64,000 bases of DNA from Sulfuricurvum sp. (GTDB taxonomy: Bacteria; Campylobacterota; Campylobacteria; Campylobacterales; Sulfurimonadaceae). Position 1 is the first letter of the stretch, and the number at the start of each line of letters is the position of its first letter. The position numbers and the translations under genes are program-made. Under the pieces are notes generated by a model. The model searched no databases. It was not told the origin of the DNA and was given only the letters and a program-made list of their open reading frames with translations. The stretch lies in assembly GCA_030692765.1 (NCBI GenBank), contig JAUYUB010000006.1, positions 62,001 to 126,000 on the forward strand, in the 5' to 3' direction. Below, piece after piece: positions 54,057-63,218 of this stretch.

Positions 54057-55769
54057 ATGAGTATTCCCATTTATACTTACGATGCAATTATCGTTGGAGC
54101 TGGCCTTGCAGGATGTGCTGCAGCTCGTGAATTACAATCTGCGGGTAAAAAAGTAGCTGTTATTACCAAACTCCATCCTCTTCGTTCTCACTCTGGTGCG
54201 GCTCAAGGCGGAATCAATGCTGCGTTTAGTGACAAAGACAGCGTTGAACTCCATGAGTATGATACGGTCAAGGGATCTGACTATCTTGCAGATCAGGATG
54301 TAGTCGAATTTATGTGCGAAAAGGCTCCTGAAACCGTCCGTTGGGTTGAGAAAATGGGTGCTGTTTTTAGTCGTAATGAAGATGGGACCATCGCACAGCG
54401 TCCTTTTGGCGGACAATCCTCCCCTCGTGCATGTTTTGCAAAAGACCGTACAGGACTTACTCTCCTTCAAACCATGTACGAGCAAGCATTTCGTGTTGGT
54501 GTAGAATTTTGGGACGAATGGTATGTTGCTGATCTTCTCTATGCAGAGGGCAAAGTGTATGGAGTTGCAGCCTATAACATCCGCAACAGCGAGTATGCTA
54601 TATTCAATGCTAAAACGGTTATGTTTGCAACTGGCGGATATGCCAGAGCATTCAAGATCAACTCAAATGCACATGCTAACACTGGTGATGGGCTCTCTCT
54701 CGTAGCACGTCACGGCCTTCCATTGGAAGACATGGAGTTTGTACAATTCCATCCATCAGGACTTTCCGGAAATGGTGTTTTGATCTCTGAAGCCGCTCGC
54801 GGTGAAGGCGGACGTCTTCTCAATTCATTGGGTGAACGTTTTATGGAAAAATATGCACCAAATGCACTTGAACTTGCTTCTCGTGACGTTGTTGCTCGTG
54901 CGATCATTCAAGAAATTCGTGAAGGACGCGGTGTAGGCCCACGTAAAGACGCGGTTTACATCGATCTAGTCCATCTTGGAAAAGAGAAAATCATGGAGCG
55001 TCTGCCTGAGCTTCGTGATCTTGCTATTACTTTTCTAGGCCTTGACATGATCAAAGAGCCTATTTTGATCTCAGCCACTGCTCACTATTCAATGGGTGGA
55101 ATACCGATGAATAAAGACGGTCATGTTCGTAAAAACAATACCGAATACGTCGAAGGTTTCTATGCAGCAGGTGAGTGTTCATGTTCAAGTGTTCACGGTG
55201 CCAACCGATTGGGTGCAAACTCCGTTCTAGAAGCATTGCTGTTCGGCCGATTCGTCGGTAAAACCATGGTCAACGATGTTGACGGTATCGCATTACGTGT
55301 GGCAACACAAGCCGATGCTCAGAGAATGATTGATGAAGTCGAATGGGCATTGACAAACCATGGTCAGGAACACGTTCCAACCCTTCGTGATGAGCTTCAG
55401 CAGTCTATGACTGACAATGCAGGAGTATTTCGTACCAAAGAGACACTAACCACACAAATGACAATCATCGAAGACTTGCGTAAGCGTTATAAAGACATCC
55501 GTGTCAGCGATAAATCAAAAATATTCAACACAGAGTTGCAAGAAGCAATCGAATTTGGTCATATGCTCGATTACTCACTCTTTATCGTAGCCAGTGCACT
55601 TGCTCGTAATGAGAGCCGAGGGGCCCACTTCCGTGAAGATTTTCCAACACGTGATGATGAGAAATTCTTAAAACACACCATGGCATACATGGATGAAAAC
55701 GGCACAATCTCCCTTGATTACATGGATGTCACTCTTGGCAAACATGAAGTCAAAGCTAGAACATACTAA
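54057..55769 (+). CDS. sdhA: Succinate dehydrogenase/fumarate reductase flavoprotein (SdhABE type)
   Basis: A 570-residue flavoprotein. FAD fold IIVGAGLAGCAAARELQSAG near residue 10, the histidine for covalent FAD in RSHSGAAQGGINAAF near residue 43, substrate region FVQFHPSGLSGNGVLISEAARGEGG (core EAARGEGG near residue 246) and catalytic Arg zone HYSMGGIPMN. There is no twin-arginine signal, so unlike periplasmic methylmenaquinol:fumarate reductase it stays inside the cell. It links succinate and fumarate to quinone, or fumarate reduction in a reductive TCA cycle; direction cannot be read from sequence. Confidence 0.93.
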   Translation: MSIPIYTYDAIIVGAGLAGCAAARELQSAGKKVAVITKLHPLRSHSGAAQGGINAAFSDKDSVELHEYDTVKGSDYLADQDVVEFMCEKAPETVRWVEKMGAVFSRNEDGTIAQRPFGGQSSPRACFAKDRTGLTLLQTMYEQAFRVGVEFWDEWYVADLLYAEGKVYGVAAYNIRNSEYAIFNAKTVMFATGGYARAFKINSNAHANTGDGLSLVARHGLPLEDMEFVQFHPSGLSGNGVLISEAARGEGGRLLNSLGERFMEKYAPNALELASRDVVARAIIQEIREGRGVGPRKDAVYIDLVHLGKEKIMERLPELRDLAITFLGLDMIKEPILISATAHYSMGGIPMNKDGHVRKNNTEYVEGFYAAGECSCSSVHGANRLGANSVLEALLFGRFVGKTMVNDVDGIALRVATQADAQRMIDEVEWALTNHGQEHVPTLRDELQQSMTDNAGVFRTKETLTTQMTIIEDLRKRYKDIRVSDKSKIFNTELQEAIEFGHMLDYSLFIVASALARNESRGAHFREDFPTRDDEKFLKHTMAYMDENGTISLDYMDVTLGKHEVKARTY

Positions 55770-55779
55770 GGAGCATCGT

Positions 55780-56757
55780 ATGGACGAAATCAAATCACAA
55801 CAGGTGACCTTTAAACTTTTTAGATTTAATCAAGAAACAGATTATCTTCCGTATTACAATACCTACGTATTAGACATTACTCATGAAGAAGTTATTCTCG
55901 ACGTTCTAAACCGTATCAAGTGGGATCATGATGGATCTCTATCGTATCGCCGAAGCTGCCGTCATGGTATTTGCGGTATTTGTTCGATCAAAGTAAACGG
56001 TAAAGCAATCTTGGCTTGTAAATCACGCCTTTTTGACCTGATTGAAGTTTTCGGTACGGAATTAACGATTGAACCATTAAGTACAAAAAGAGCACTCAAA
56101 GACCTTATTATTGATAAAGAAGATTTCTGGAATAAACACGAGCAAGTTACTCCTTTCCTTGTCAGTGATATTGATGAAAATCCTACTCTTGAAACTCTAG
56201 TTGTCCCTCACGATGCCGAGAAATTACTTGAAGCGGATTATTGTATCCAATGCGGAGCATGTCATTACTCATGTCCTGCATTAGAGATCAATGATCGCTT
56301 TATCGGTCCTGCAGCATTTGCAGCAGCGTTCCGTTTTGCCGCGGATGTACGTGACGATGCTTCATTAGAGCGTCTACATGTAGTTAATGAAGAAGCAGAA
56401 GGTGTTTGGGATTGTGTTAAGTGTATGGAATGTGCCGAAGCGTGTCCAAAAGATGTTAATCCAATCGAAAAGATCACCAAACTGCACAACATGATTTTCC
56501 AAGCAGGAATTGCCAAAGATAATGTTGCAACACGTCACGCCGTTGGCTTTGCCCATTCAATCCAAAAACACGGATTGCTTGATGAGGGTGAACTTGTACG
56601 TTACTCCGAAGGAAACATCGGTGTGCTTAAACACATGCCAGAAGCATTTGAAATGTGGAAGAATGGCAAAATTGTAATGCCGTGGAATATGCCGAAATCT
56701 AAAAATCTTGATGAAGTTAAAAAGCTTATGAAATCTTCATCTACCGTTAAATTCTAG
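55780..56757 (+). CDS. sdhB: Succinate dehydrogenase/fumarate reductase iron-sulfur protein
   Basis: A 325-residue iron-sulfur subunit; the ATG of MDEIKSQQ follows a GGAG site, and longer frames overlap sdhA. [2Fe-2S] site: SCRHGICGICSIKVNGKAILAC near residue 64 (core CRHGICGIC). First [4Fe-4S]: CIQCGACHYSCP near residue 156. The third site reads CVKCMECAEACPKDVNP, with an extra Cys making a CxxCxxCxxxCP pattern; classic enzymes have a [3Fe-4S] here. This extra Cys marks the SdhE-type family. 10 bp after sdhA. Confidence 0.93.
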   Translation: MDEIKSQQVTFKLFRFNQETDYLPYYNTYVLDITHEEVILDVLNRIKWDHDGSLSYRRSCRHGICGICSIKVNGKAILACKSRLFDLIEVFGTELTIEPLSTKRALKDLIIDKEDFWNKHEQVTPFLVSDIDENPTLETLVVPHDAEKLLEADYCIQCGACHYSCPALEINDRFIGPAAFAAAFRFAADVRDDASLERLHVVNEEAEGVWDCVKCMECAEACPKDVNPIEKITKLHNMIFQAGIAKDNVATRHAVGFAHSIQKHGLLDEGELVRYSEGNIGVLKHMPEAFEMWKNGKIVMPWNMPKSKNLDEVKKLMKSSSTVKF

Positions 56758-56765
56758 GAGTCACC

Positions 56766-57644
56766 ATGGAAAAGTTTAGATACGCACTTTATACAGGTTG
56801 TACTGCTCGCGAAAGTACTCCTGAACTTCTTAAATCGACGTTGGCAATTGCTGACAAATTGGGAATTGAACTTGTATTATTGGATGAAGCATCATGTTGC
56901 GGTGCTTCCCACTTACAAGACTATGATGATATGTTATCGTTGGTACTCAACGCTCGCAACATCTGTTATGCAGAGAAACTTGGGCTTACCATGGTTACAA
57001 TCTGTAATACATGTCAGCTAAACACAGCGATGACGAAACATCGTTTAGATACCAATCCTGAGCTCAAAGCAAAAGTAAATGAAAAGCTTGCCGAAGTAGG
57101 TCTTGAGTACAAAGGGACATCTGAAGTAACCCACTTTTTATACGCGATTATTCAAGACTACGGCTTGGAAAACCTCTCTAAAAAGGTAAGTGTTCCTCTC
57201 AGCAAGTTTAACATTGCACCGTTTTACGGATGTCATAACATTCGTCCATCAGAATTGCAAAACCTCTCAAACGGCGGTGAAAATCCTTATAATCCTACAT
57301 CACTTGATGATCTTATCATCGCGTGCGGTGGTAATAATGTTGATTACGATGCTAAAAATAAATGTTGCGGATTCCATGCAGAGCTTCAGTCTCCGCGTAC
57401 TGCGGCTGTATTGACAGGAAATGCCCTCTCAGGCGCAATCGATGCCAATGCAGACTGGATGGTAACCCCTTGCCCTCTGTGTCATCTAAAACTTGATGTT
57501 CAACACCATAGTGCTTCCAAAGCAATTGGCCGTGAAGTAAAACTTCCGGTTCTCCATATGCCACAAATGGTAGGACTTGCACTTGGTTGTACTCCTGCTG
57601 AACTTGGTTTACAACACCACGTAACTAAAGTCAATTTCGTTTAA
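56766..57644 (+). CDS. sdhE: CCG-domain membrane-side subunit SdhE
   Basis: A 292-residue protein with two cysteine-rich CCG domains: SCCGASHLQDYDD near residue 43 and KCCGFHAELQSPRTAA near residue 199, plus CNTCQLNT, YGCHNIRPS and TPCPLCHLKLDV. It resembles heterodisulfide reductase subunit B. In this enzyme class it replaces the usual haem-bearing membrane anchors. It lacks clear transmembrane helices, so the attachment is likely by amphipathic helices. 8 bp after sdhB; a hairpin lies behind it. Confidence 0.92.
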   Translation: MEKFRYALYTGCTARESTPELLKSTLAIADKLGIELVLLDEASCCGASHLQDYDDMLSLVLNARNICYAEKLGLTMVTICNTCQLNTAMTKHRLDTNPELKAKVNEKLAEVGLEYKGTSEVTHFLYAIIQDYGLENLSKKVSVPLSKFNIAPFYGCHNIRPSELQNLSNGGENPYNPTSLDDLIIACGGNNVDYDAKNKCCGFHAELQSPRTAAVLTGNALSGAIDANADWMVTPCPLCHLKLDVQHHSASKAIGREVKLPVLHMPQMVGLALGCTPAELGLQHHVTKVNFV

Positions 57645-57660
57645 TAACTGCTCTTTTTTC

Positions 57661-57678
57661 AGAGGGGATACCCCCTCT
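57661..57678. terminator. Bidirectional hairpin between sdhE and mog
   Basis: AGAGGGG and CCCCTCT pair around an ATAC loop, between converging operons. A short TCTTT follows on the plus strand. Confidence 0.55.
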
Positions 57679-57699
57679 TCATCTTTAATAACTCAATTA

Positions 57700-58230
57700 T
57701 TATGATTTCGGACGAAATGCTTTAATAACCTCTTCGTTACACTCCAGATACGGTCCTTCTATCAAATCAACACAATACGGCACTGCAGGGAAAACAGCAT
57801 CTAAACACTCACGAATCGATTTCGGCTTTCCTGGGAGATTAATGATCAGTGATTTTCCTCGTATTCCCGCTGTTTGACGTGAAAGAATCGCTGTAGCAAC
57901 GTACTGTAAGCTCACTGAGCGCATTAACTCACCAAAGCCAGGCATCATCTTCTCGCAAACATTTTGAGTTGCCTCAGGGGTAACATCACGCAATGCTGGT
58001 CCCGTTCCCCCCGTTGTCACTACCAAACAGCACCCTTGCACATCGCACAGTTCGATCATCGCAGCTTCAATCGTCTTTTGATCATCGGGAATACAGCGAT
58101 AAACAATCTCATGTTCACTTTTCAAATACGCTTTCATCGTGTCTTGAATCGCTACACCCGAAATGTCTTCATAAATTCCCGCACTGGCACGGTCTGATGC
58201 CGTAATAACCCCTATCTTAATCATTTGCAC
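57700..58230 (-). CDS. mog: Molybdopterin adenylyltransferase
   Basis: A 176-residue Mog/MoaB-type enzyme that adenylates molybdopterin. TASDRASAGIYEDISG near residue 10, TTGGTGPALRDVTPEAT near residue 72 (core TTGGTGP.DVTPE) and SLIINLPGKPKSIRECL near residue 135 form the active site. It feeds molybdenum- or tungsten-enzyme maturation. Its start overlaps the end of bioV by 10 bp. Confidence 0.93.
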   Translation of the reverse strand: MQMIKIGVITASDRASAGIYEDISGVAIQDTMKAYLKSEHEIVYRCIPDDQKTIEAAMIELCDVQGCCLVVTTGGTGPALRDVTPEATQNVCEKMMPGFGELMRSVSLQYVATAILSRQTAGIRGKSLIINLPGKPKSIRECLDAVFPAVPYCVDLIEGPYLECNEEVIKAFRPKS

Positions 58231-58736
58231 TCCTGTAAAAAATGGTTTGCCTTTGGCATCGATGTCACTGTCGCATATCTAAGAAAAAATGAACGTGCGG
58301 CATCGGCGTCAATAATATGATCTTTCATCCCAAAATAGACCTCGATGTGAATCCCTTTTGCCACTATTTTTTCCAGCAAAAGATCATCCCATATAAAGTC
58401 TAATAGCTCTTGGAGTTCATCTATAGTCCCCATCTTTAGATCAAGAGGCTGTACTTCGCATGGAGCAAAGCATCCATGAACAAATCTTTGGCGATAATTT
58501 TCGGGATCCGAGGTAAAACTGGCAAGCTGCAAACGTTTGAACGAACTTTTGGCCGTCTGAAAAAAAGCTGGTGAAAAAAGCTGTAAGGTGTCTATACGGT
58601 TTGTAGAATTTGCCGCATGCAGTGCCGCTTTGATCGCGCCATAGCTAAATCCCGCGACCGTATAGTCACTCTCTCGTAAAAACGGCTCAAAAAAACGGCG
58701 ATCGTTGGTAAGCGAAAACCCGCTATAAAATGTCAT
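58221..58736 (-). CDS. bioV: Pimeloyl-ACP methyl ester esterase BioV-like
   Basis: A 171-residue small alpha/beta hydrolase. Ser in VAGFSYGAIKAAL near residue 33, Asp in FGMKDHIIDADAA near residue 137 and His in MPKANHFLQE near residue 163. The short length and triad spacing match the BioV family of Campylobacterota, which demethylates pimeloyl-ACP in biotin synthesis (role of BioH elsewhere). It overlaps the FtsH-like gene by 14 bp. Confidence 0.8.
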   Translation of the reverse strand: MTFYSGFSLTNDRRFFEPFLRESDYTVAGFSYGAIKAALHAANSTNRIDTLQLFSPAFFQTAKSSFKRLQLASFTSDPENYRQRFVHGCFAPCEVQPLDLKMGTIDELQELLDFIWDDLLLEKIVAKGIHIEVYFGMKDHIIDADAARSFFLRYATVTSMPKANHFLQECK

Positions 58737-60387
58737 TCATGGTCTCTTTTGCTAATGCTTTGGATATCTGTTCGTATTCGCTCAAGATGGCTTCGAGTTT
58801 ATCAACACTGCTGCTATAGCGTTCCAGAAGTGTTTTGATCTCTAGATACAATCGATCGATCAAAATAATGCAATCATTCTCACTCGCTAACAGTGACGTA
58901 CCCATTCCATAGTCGTAAATCATTGCATGGGCCAGCTCACGTGTGGACACAACATCATGTTGCGCATTGGAAGCATGCTCCCCAAAACGAAGATCACACG
59001 CAGCCATTCCTGCTAAATGTATCCGTATTTGAGATTCAATTTCATGTTTGAGTAGCGGTTGGGCACTGGGAGGAGTAATCGTATCGTTACTCAACGTTAT
59101 CTTTTCGTATGGGAGATTGGACCACGTTGCGGCAAAAACTTTTCCTGCCTGATAACGAGCTTGATAATGACGTTGCTGCTGCGTAAGCATTGCTATTTTT
59201 TTCTTACCGAACATCACTTTGTCTTTGACTGCTAGGAAATGGTCCATTTTCACTTGAAATTCACGCTGTTTTAGACACAACAATGCCGCTTCATTGGTGA
59301 GTGCTGCCAGCGACGCACCGCTAAATCCAACTGTCATCTTTGCTAATTCCTCTACAGAGAGTTCATGGGGAATCGCATGGAGATATTTTTCCAAAATAGA
59401 AGCTCGCTCCGTTGCCGTAGGTAGCTCAACAAATATACGACGGTCAAATCGTCCTGCACGTAACAATGCACTGTCCATCACTTCAATATTGTTGGTTGCG
59501 GCAATAACGACGATTCCTGCTGTCTCTTCAAATCCGTCCATCTCAGTGAGAAGTTGGTTCAGTGTTCCTTCTCGCTCATCGTTACGCCCGCCGTCACGTT
59601 TCTTACCTACGGCATCGATCTCATCGATAAAAATAATAGAAGGAGCATTTTTTTTGGCTGCAGCGAACAGCTCATGAACTCTCTTCGCCCCCATTCCCAC
59701 ATAGATATGTACAAATGACGCACCGCTTTGATAAAAAAACGGAACATCGGCTTCTGCTGCAACAGCTTTTGCAATCATCGTTTTTCCAACGCCGGGAGGA
59801 CCTACGAGCAGAACACCGCGTGGCATACGGGCACCAAAATTATAATAGCGTTTTGGATTGCGCAAAAAGTCGATAATCTCTTCGAGTTCTTCTTTTACGT
59901 CCGTTATCCCGCCAATATCGCTGAAACGAACGTTGGATTTCACAGCAACAGCGGATGCATTGCTCACATTTTGGGCTTCATGTGTCTTTACTGCAACAGG
60001 TTCTTCCGTGTGAGTTGAGCCCTCAAACGTAAAACGTCCTTTGTAAACCCATCCCAATGTTCCGATAATACCGCCCACGATGATGATAAAAAGAATCCAT
60101 CCATAACTACTTTTAGGTTCAATTTTTAGCTGAGAAACCAGTTCCTGAGGTAAATTAGCAGATTGGATTTTAACAACGCCATAATCGCGTGTCGAAAGAT
60201 ACGTATACTCACCATCCATCACCGCATGATCCACTGTTCCTGTGCTAATTAAATGAGAAGCTTCTGCCAAAGAGACCGTATCAGTGTTATCACGCAACAA
60301 AGCATACATCAATAAAAGAAGAATAATTCCACCTGAAACAAGAAGAATCAGCTGATTACGATTAAAATTTGGCCACGTTATGTTCAT
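58723..60387 (-). CDS. FtsH-like AAA protein without the protease zinc motif
   Basis: A 554-residue FtsH paralogue. Two membrane segments (about 11-31 and 97-115) flank a periplasmic domain. The AAA module is complete: Walker A GPPGVGKT near residue 196, Walker B IIFIDEIDAVG near residue 251, pore loop FVHIYVG near residue 225 and SRH LLRAGRFDRR near residue 309. In the protease half the HEAGH box is replaced by YQAGK (about residues 412-416), so His, Glu and His are all lost. A zinc protease is therefore unlikely; unfolding or chaperone activity remains possible. Helicobacter has a similar gene in this order, as I recall. Confidence 0.85.
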   Translation of the reverse strand: MNITWPNFNRNQLILLVSGGIILLLLMYALLRDNTDTVSLAEASHLISTGTVDHAVMDGEYTYLSTRDYGVVKIQSANLPQELVSQLKIEPKSSYGWILFIIIVGGIIGTLGWVYKGRFTFEGSTHTEEPVAVKTHEAQNVSNASAVAVKSNVRFSDIGGITDVKEELEEIIDFLRNPKRYYNFGARMPRGVLLVGPPGVGKTMIAKAVAAEADVPFFYQSGASFVHIYVGMGAKRVHELFAAAKKNAPSIIFIDEIDAVGKKRDGGRNDEREGTLNQLLTEMDGFEETAGIVVIAATNNIEVMDSALLRAGRFDRRIFVELPTATERASILEKYLHAIPHELSVEELAKMTVGFSGASLAALTNEAALLCLKQREFQVKMDHFLAVKDKVMFGKKKIAMLTQQQRHYQARYQAGKVFAATWSNLPYEKITLSNDTITPPSAQPLLKHEIESQIRIHLAGMAACDLRFGEHASNAQHDVVSTRELAHAMIYDYGMGTSLLASENDCIILIDRLYLEIKTLLERYSSSVDKLEAILSEYEQISKALAKETMNDIL

Positions 60388-61606
60388 CTGCTACCTCATA
60401 GTTTTCAATTTGAATCCAATTTCCGGATAAATCTTCGTTTGATTGAATCAAGATTTTATTGAAAAACTGATCCAGTCCGCTATAGACTCCATTATTTTCT
60501 GACTCCACCAGAACATCCAATGGGACTTTTACATTTTGACGGAAAAGACGGTTATTTTTTTCAATCAATGCGGTTAACTCACGCATACGGAGATTGGAAA
60601 CCGATCCGTTGACTTCTGGCTTCATCGTAGCGCTTGGCGTTCCATCACGCTTGGAATAGGTAAAGGGATGGATATGGGTCAAATAAAGCTGTGCCGCATT
60701 GTCCATCGCTTCCTTCCACAGATCGTCACTCTCACCCGGATGCCCTACGATAAAATCAGTTCCCAGCGCAAACCCTTTTTGATGAAGCATGTCAAAAAGC
60801 TCCACATCACTCTCAAAACGGTTGCGGCGGTTCATGATTTTAAGCATCGCATTGGAACTGTGCTGTATGGCAATGTGCAAATGGCGCTCAAGCCACGGCT
60901 CATCCAATATCTCACGAAACGAATCGTTGATCTGGATCGGCTCCAAACTTCCTACTCTAATACGGCGAACCCCTCGGATCATCGACATTTTTTTCATCAA
61001 CTCTGCGATATTTTTTCCCTCGCCTTGACCGTAACTTCCTACATTTGTCCCTGTAAGGACAAATTCGCCAAATCCGTTGCTTGCCAAACGATAGACCTGC
61101 TCTAAAATTTTTGTTTCATCCATATTACGGGAGTCACCGCGTACAAAGGGGATAATACAGTAGCTGCAGCGAAAGTTGCATCCCTCTTGTATTTTAATAA
61201 ATGCTCTGGATTTTCCAACAAATTCATCGACAATGGCATCATCGATGTAATTGAGATCACCAATTTCGTAAAAACGGTTCTCTTGAGACAACAGCGTATT
61301 GATCTTCATTTTCTCTGACTGCCCAAACACTCCGTGCACTTTGTTCGCACCAAAAAGACTTTCCCCTTTGGTATGCGCGCCGCATCCTGTTAAAAAGAGC
61401 TTTTTTCCCTGCTTTTCAATACTGTTGATGTATCCGCGTACGCTTACGTCTGCCCCATTGGTGACCGTACAGGAGTTAACAACAACGATGTCTGCTTCGC
61501 TCTCATTCTCTGTTACATCATACTGCGTCAATGCACCCATCATCACCTGCGAATCATAGACATTGGTTCGGCATCCAAAGGTCTTAAAATAAACTTTTTC
61601 TTTCAT
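60362..61606 (-). CDS. mtaB: tRNA threonylcarbamoyladenosine methylthiotransferase MtaB
   Basis: A 414-residue radical SAM methylthiotransferase that adds methylthio to t6A37 of tRNA. N-terminal cluster Cys: GCRTNVYDSQ and VNSCTVTNGAD, and TGCGAHT; the radical SAM CxxxCxxC is GCNFRCSYCIIPFVRG near residue 142. A TRAM-like C-terminal region follows. It overlaps the FtsH-like gene (26 bp) and mscS (4 bp). Confidence 0.92.
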   Translation of the reverse strand: MKEKVYFKTFGCRTNVYDSQVMMGALTQYDVTENESEADIVVVNSCTVTNGADVSVRGYINSIEKQGKKLFLTGCGAHTKGESLFGANKVHGVFGQSEKMKINTLLSQENRFYEIGDLNYIDDAIVDEFVGKSRAFIKIQEGCNFRCSYCIIPFVRGDSRNMDETKILEQVYRLASNGFGEFVLTGTNVGSYGQGEGKNIAELMKKMSMIRGVRRIRVGSLEPIQINDSFREILDEPWLERHLHIAIQHSSNAMLKIMNRRNRFESDVELFDMLHQKGFALGTDFIVGHPGESDDLWKEAMDNAAQLYLTHIHPFTYSKRDGTPSATMKPEVNGSVSNLRMRELTALIEKNNRLFRQNVKVPLDVLVESENNGVYSGLDQFFNKILIQSNEDLSGNWIQIENYEVADEHNVAKF

Positions 61607-63216
61607 GCGTCTTCCATAACGGGCTGTTTCTTTTTCTCAATGGGACCTGTGTAAAATGTTTGCGTAGGGTAAGCAATAGCAATGTCTGACTCGGCATTAA
61701 ATGCATCAATAATGTCCGCCGATATTGTACTGCGAAGTGTCAAAGTCGCATGAGCGTTAGTCAAATACCATGCACTTACTTTCAAGCCGTTAGCCTCAAT
61801 AAACGTAAAAACTCTCGGTTCAACATTGGAGTTTTTTAAACTGTACCGATCGCGTAACTTGTTCATCTGCTTACGGGTTATTTCCGTGTATCCTTTGGCA
61901 TATTTTCGGCAAATTTCTTTGGCAATATGAACTGCTTTTTTATGATTGGATTCAAATGTAATGGTGATATCGATCCCGTCCCAAACGGTTTTAAGTGACG
62001 CATGCGAATAATTGGCAATCATCGAGGTGAAAACATAGTTGTTGGGAACAAAAATGATACGTCCTGCCCGACGATTGGTATTGATTGTCGTTAAAGTAAC
62101 ATCTTCCATCAAGGTAATACGTAACAAGGAGATATCCAAAACATCCCCTACATACTCCATCCCCTCTTTGACAAAACGAACACGGTCCCCTACATGAATC
62201 GATCCGCCAAAAACAATCACGAACCATCCGATGATAGACATAAACCAGTCACGTAAAGCAATCGCAAGACCTGCAGAGGCAAATCCCAAAACCGTCGCTA
62301 AGTAACCGACATTGTCCATAAAGCTGAAAAGCAAAATGACAATGACCAAAGTCACCGTTACAAACGTTAAAATCTTATTGGCCATATAAAAACGTTCATT
62401 ATCCGTAATATACCGCTTAACGATACGCTTGATTAAAAATGCGATAATAAACAATACAATGATTACCGAACCGATGTTCAGTAATTTATAAAGTTGATCT
62501 TTAATCTCTTTGTTAAGTTTTGCTTCAATGGACTCAACGCGTTTACCATACACATCTGCCGTAGAGGTAAGCGTGTCAAGTGCTAATTTGAACTTTTCTA
62601 TTTGCAACAGTGTCGCATCAAGCTCAACTTCATAATCTGCTTTTGGGTTTAGCTTCATCAGCTGTCGGTATAATGCAACTTGACGTTCCATAACATCGGT
62701 TATTTCTCTAAGTTCTTCCGCTTTTGCTTCATAATCTTTATACTGACTGTCAAGACGCTTGATATAGGAAAATCCGGTAATAATTCCAAACGGATTGGTG
62801 ATTTTAGGGGCTTCTTCAACCGTATCAGGTTTTAGTAAACTGGCGAATGGAGAGGTCCCTTGCATTCTAAAAGCATCAATCTGATCCGTTAGAATCTTTT
62901 CTTTGGCTTGTAAAGCTTCGATTTCCAATCGCCGCTCAGCTGTTGTACGACGATCTTTTAGCTCAAGGATACGTCGCTGAACTTCCCGTAAACTTTTACG
63001 CGAACTTTGATATGCCATATAAGAATTGTAGCTCTTTGTCCAAATACTGCTGTCTCTTGTCAACTCTTTTTTGATTTTCGCCAATTCATGCTCAGCATTT
63101 TGAATCGTTATCTCTTTGGATTCTCCCTCTATAAACTCAGCATCTTTTTTAGGGGCACCATAGGCACAGCTTGCAAGAAGAAAAAAAGTGACAATAAACG
63201 TAAAATACGACTTCAT
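61603..63216 (-). CDS. mscS: MscS-family mechanosensitive channel
   Basis: A 537-residue channel. Signal peptide (about 1-20, ending SCAYGA), a coiled-coil periplasmic region (about 30-230), three or so membrane helices (about 245-330), and the pore/TM3 helix LGFASAGLAIALRDWFMSIIG near residue 310 (core GFASAGLAIALRDWF). The beta domain has GDRVRFVKEGMEYVGDVLDISL. It relieves pressure on osmotic downshock. 2 bp after aroB; mtaB and aroB are its partners here as in Helicobacter. Confidence 0.93.
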   Translation of the reverse strand: MKSYFTFIVTFFLLASCAYGAPKKDAEFIEGESKEITIQNAEHELAKIKKELTRDSSIWTKSYNSYMAYQSSRKSLREVQRRILELKDRRTTAERRLEIEALQAKEKILTDQIDAFRMQGTSPFASLLKPDTVEEAPKITNPFGIITGFSYIKRLDSQYKDYEAKAEELREITDVMERQVALYRQLMKLNPKADYEVELDATLLQIEKFKLALDTLTSTADVYGKRVESIEAKLNKEIKDQLYKLLNIGSVIIVLFIIAFLIKRIVKRYITDNERFYMANKILTFVTVTLVIVILLFSFMDNVGYLATVLGFASAGLAIALRDWFMSIIGWFVIVFGGSIHVGDRVRFVKEGMEYVGDVLDISLLRITLMEDVTLTTINTNRRAGRIIFVPNNYVFTSMIANYSHASLKTVWDGIDITITFESNHKKAVHIAKEICRKYAKGYTEITRKQMNKLRDRYSLKNSNVEPRVFTFIEANGLKVSAWYLTNAHATLTLRSTISADIIDAFNAESDIAIAYPTQTFYTGPIEKKKQPVMEDA

Positions 63217-63218
63217 GA

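Noticed and set aside
58723-60387. Active FtsH protease
   Set aside because: The HExxH motif is absent (YQAGK), so the usual FtsH annotation would overstate function.
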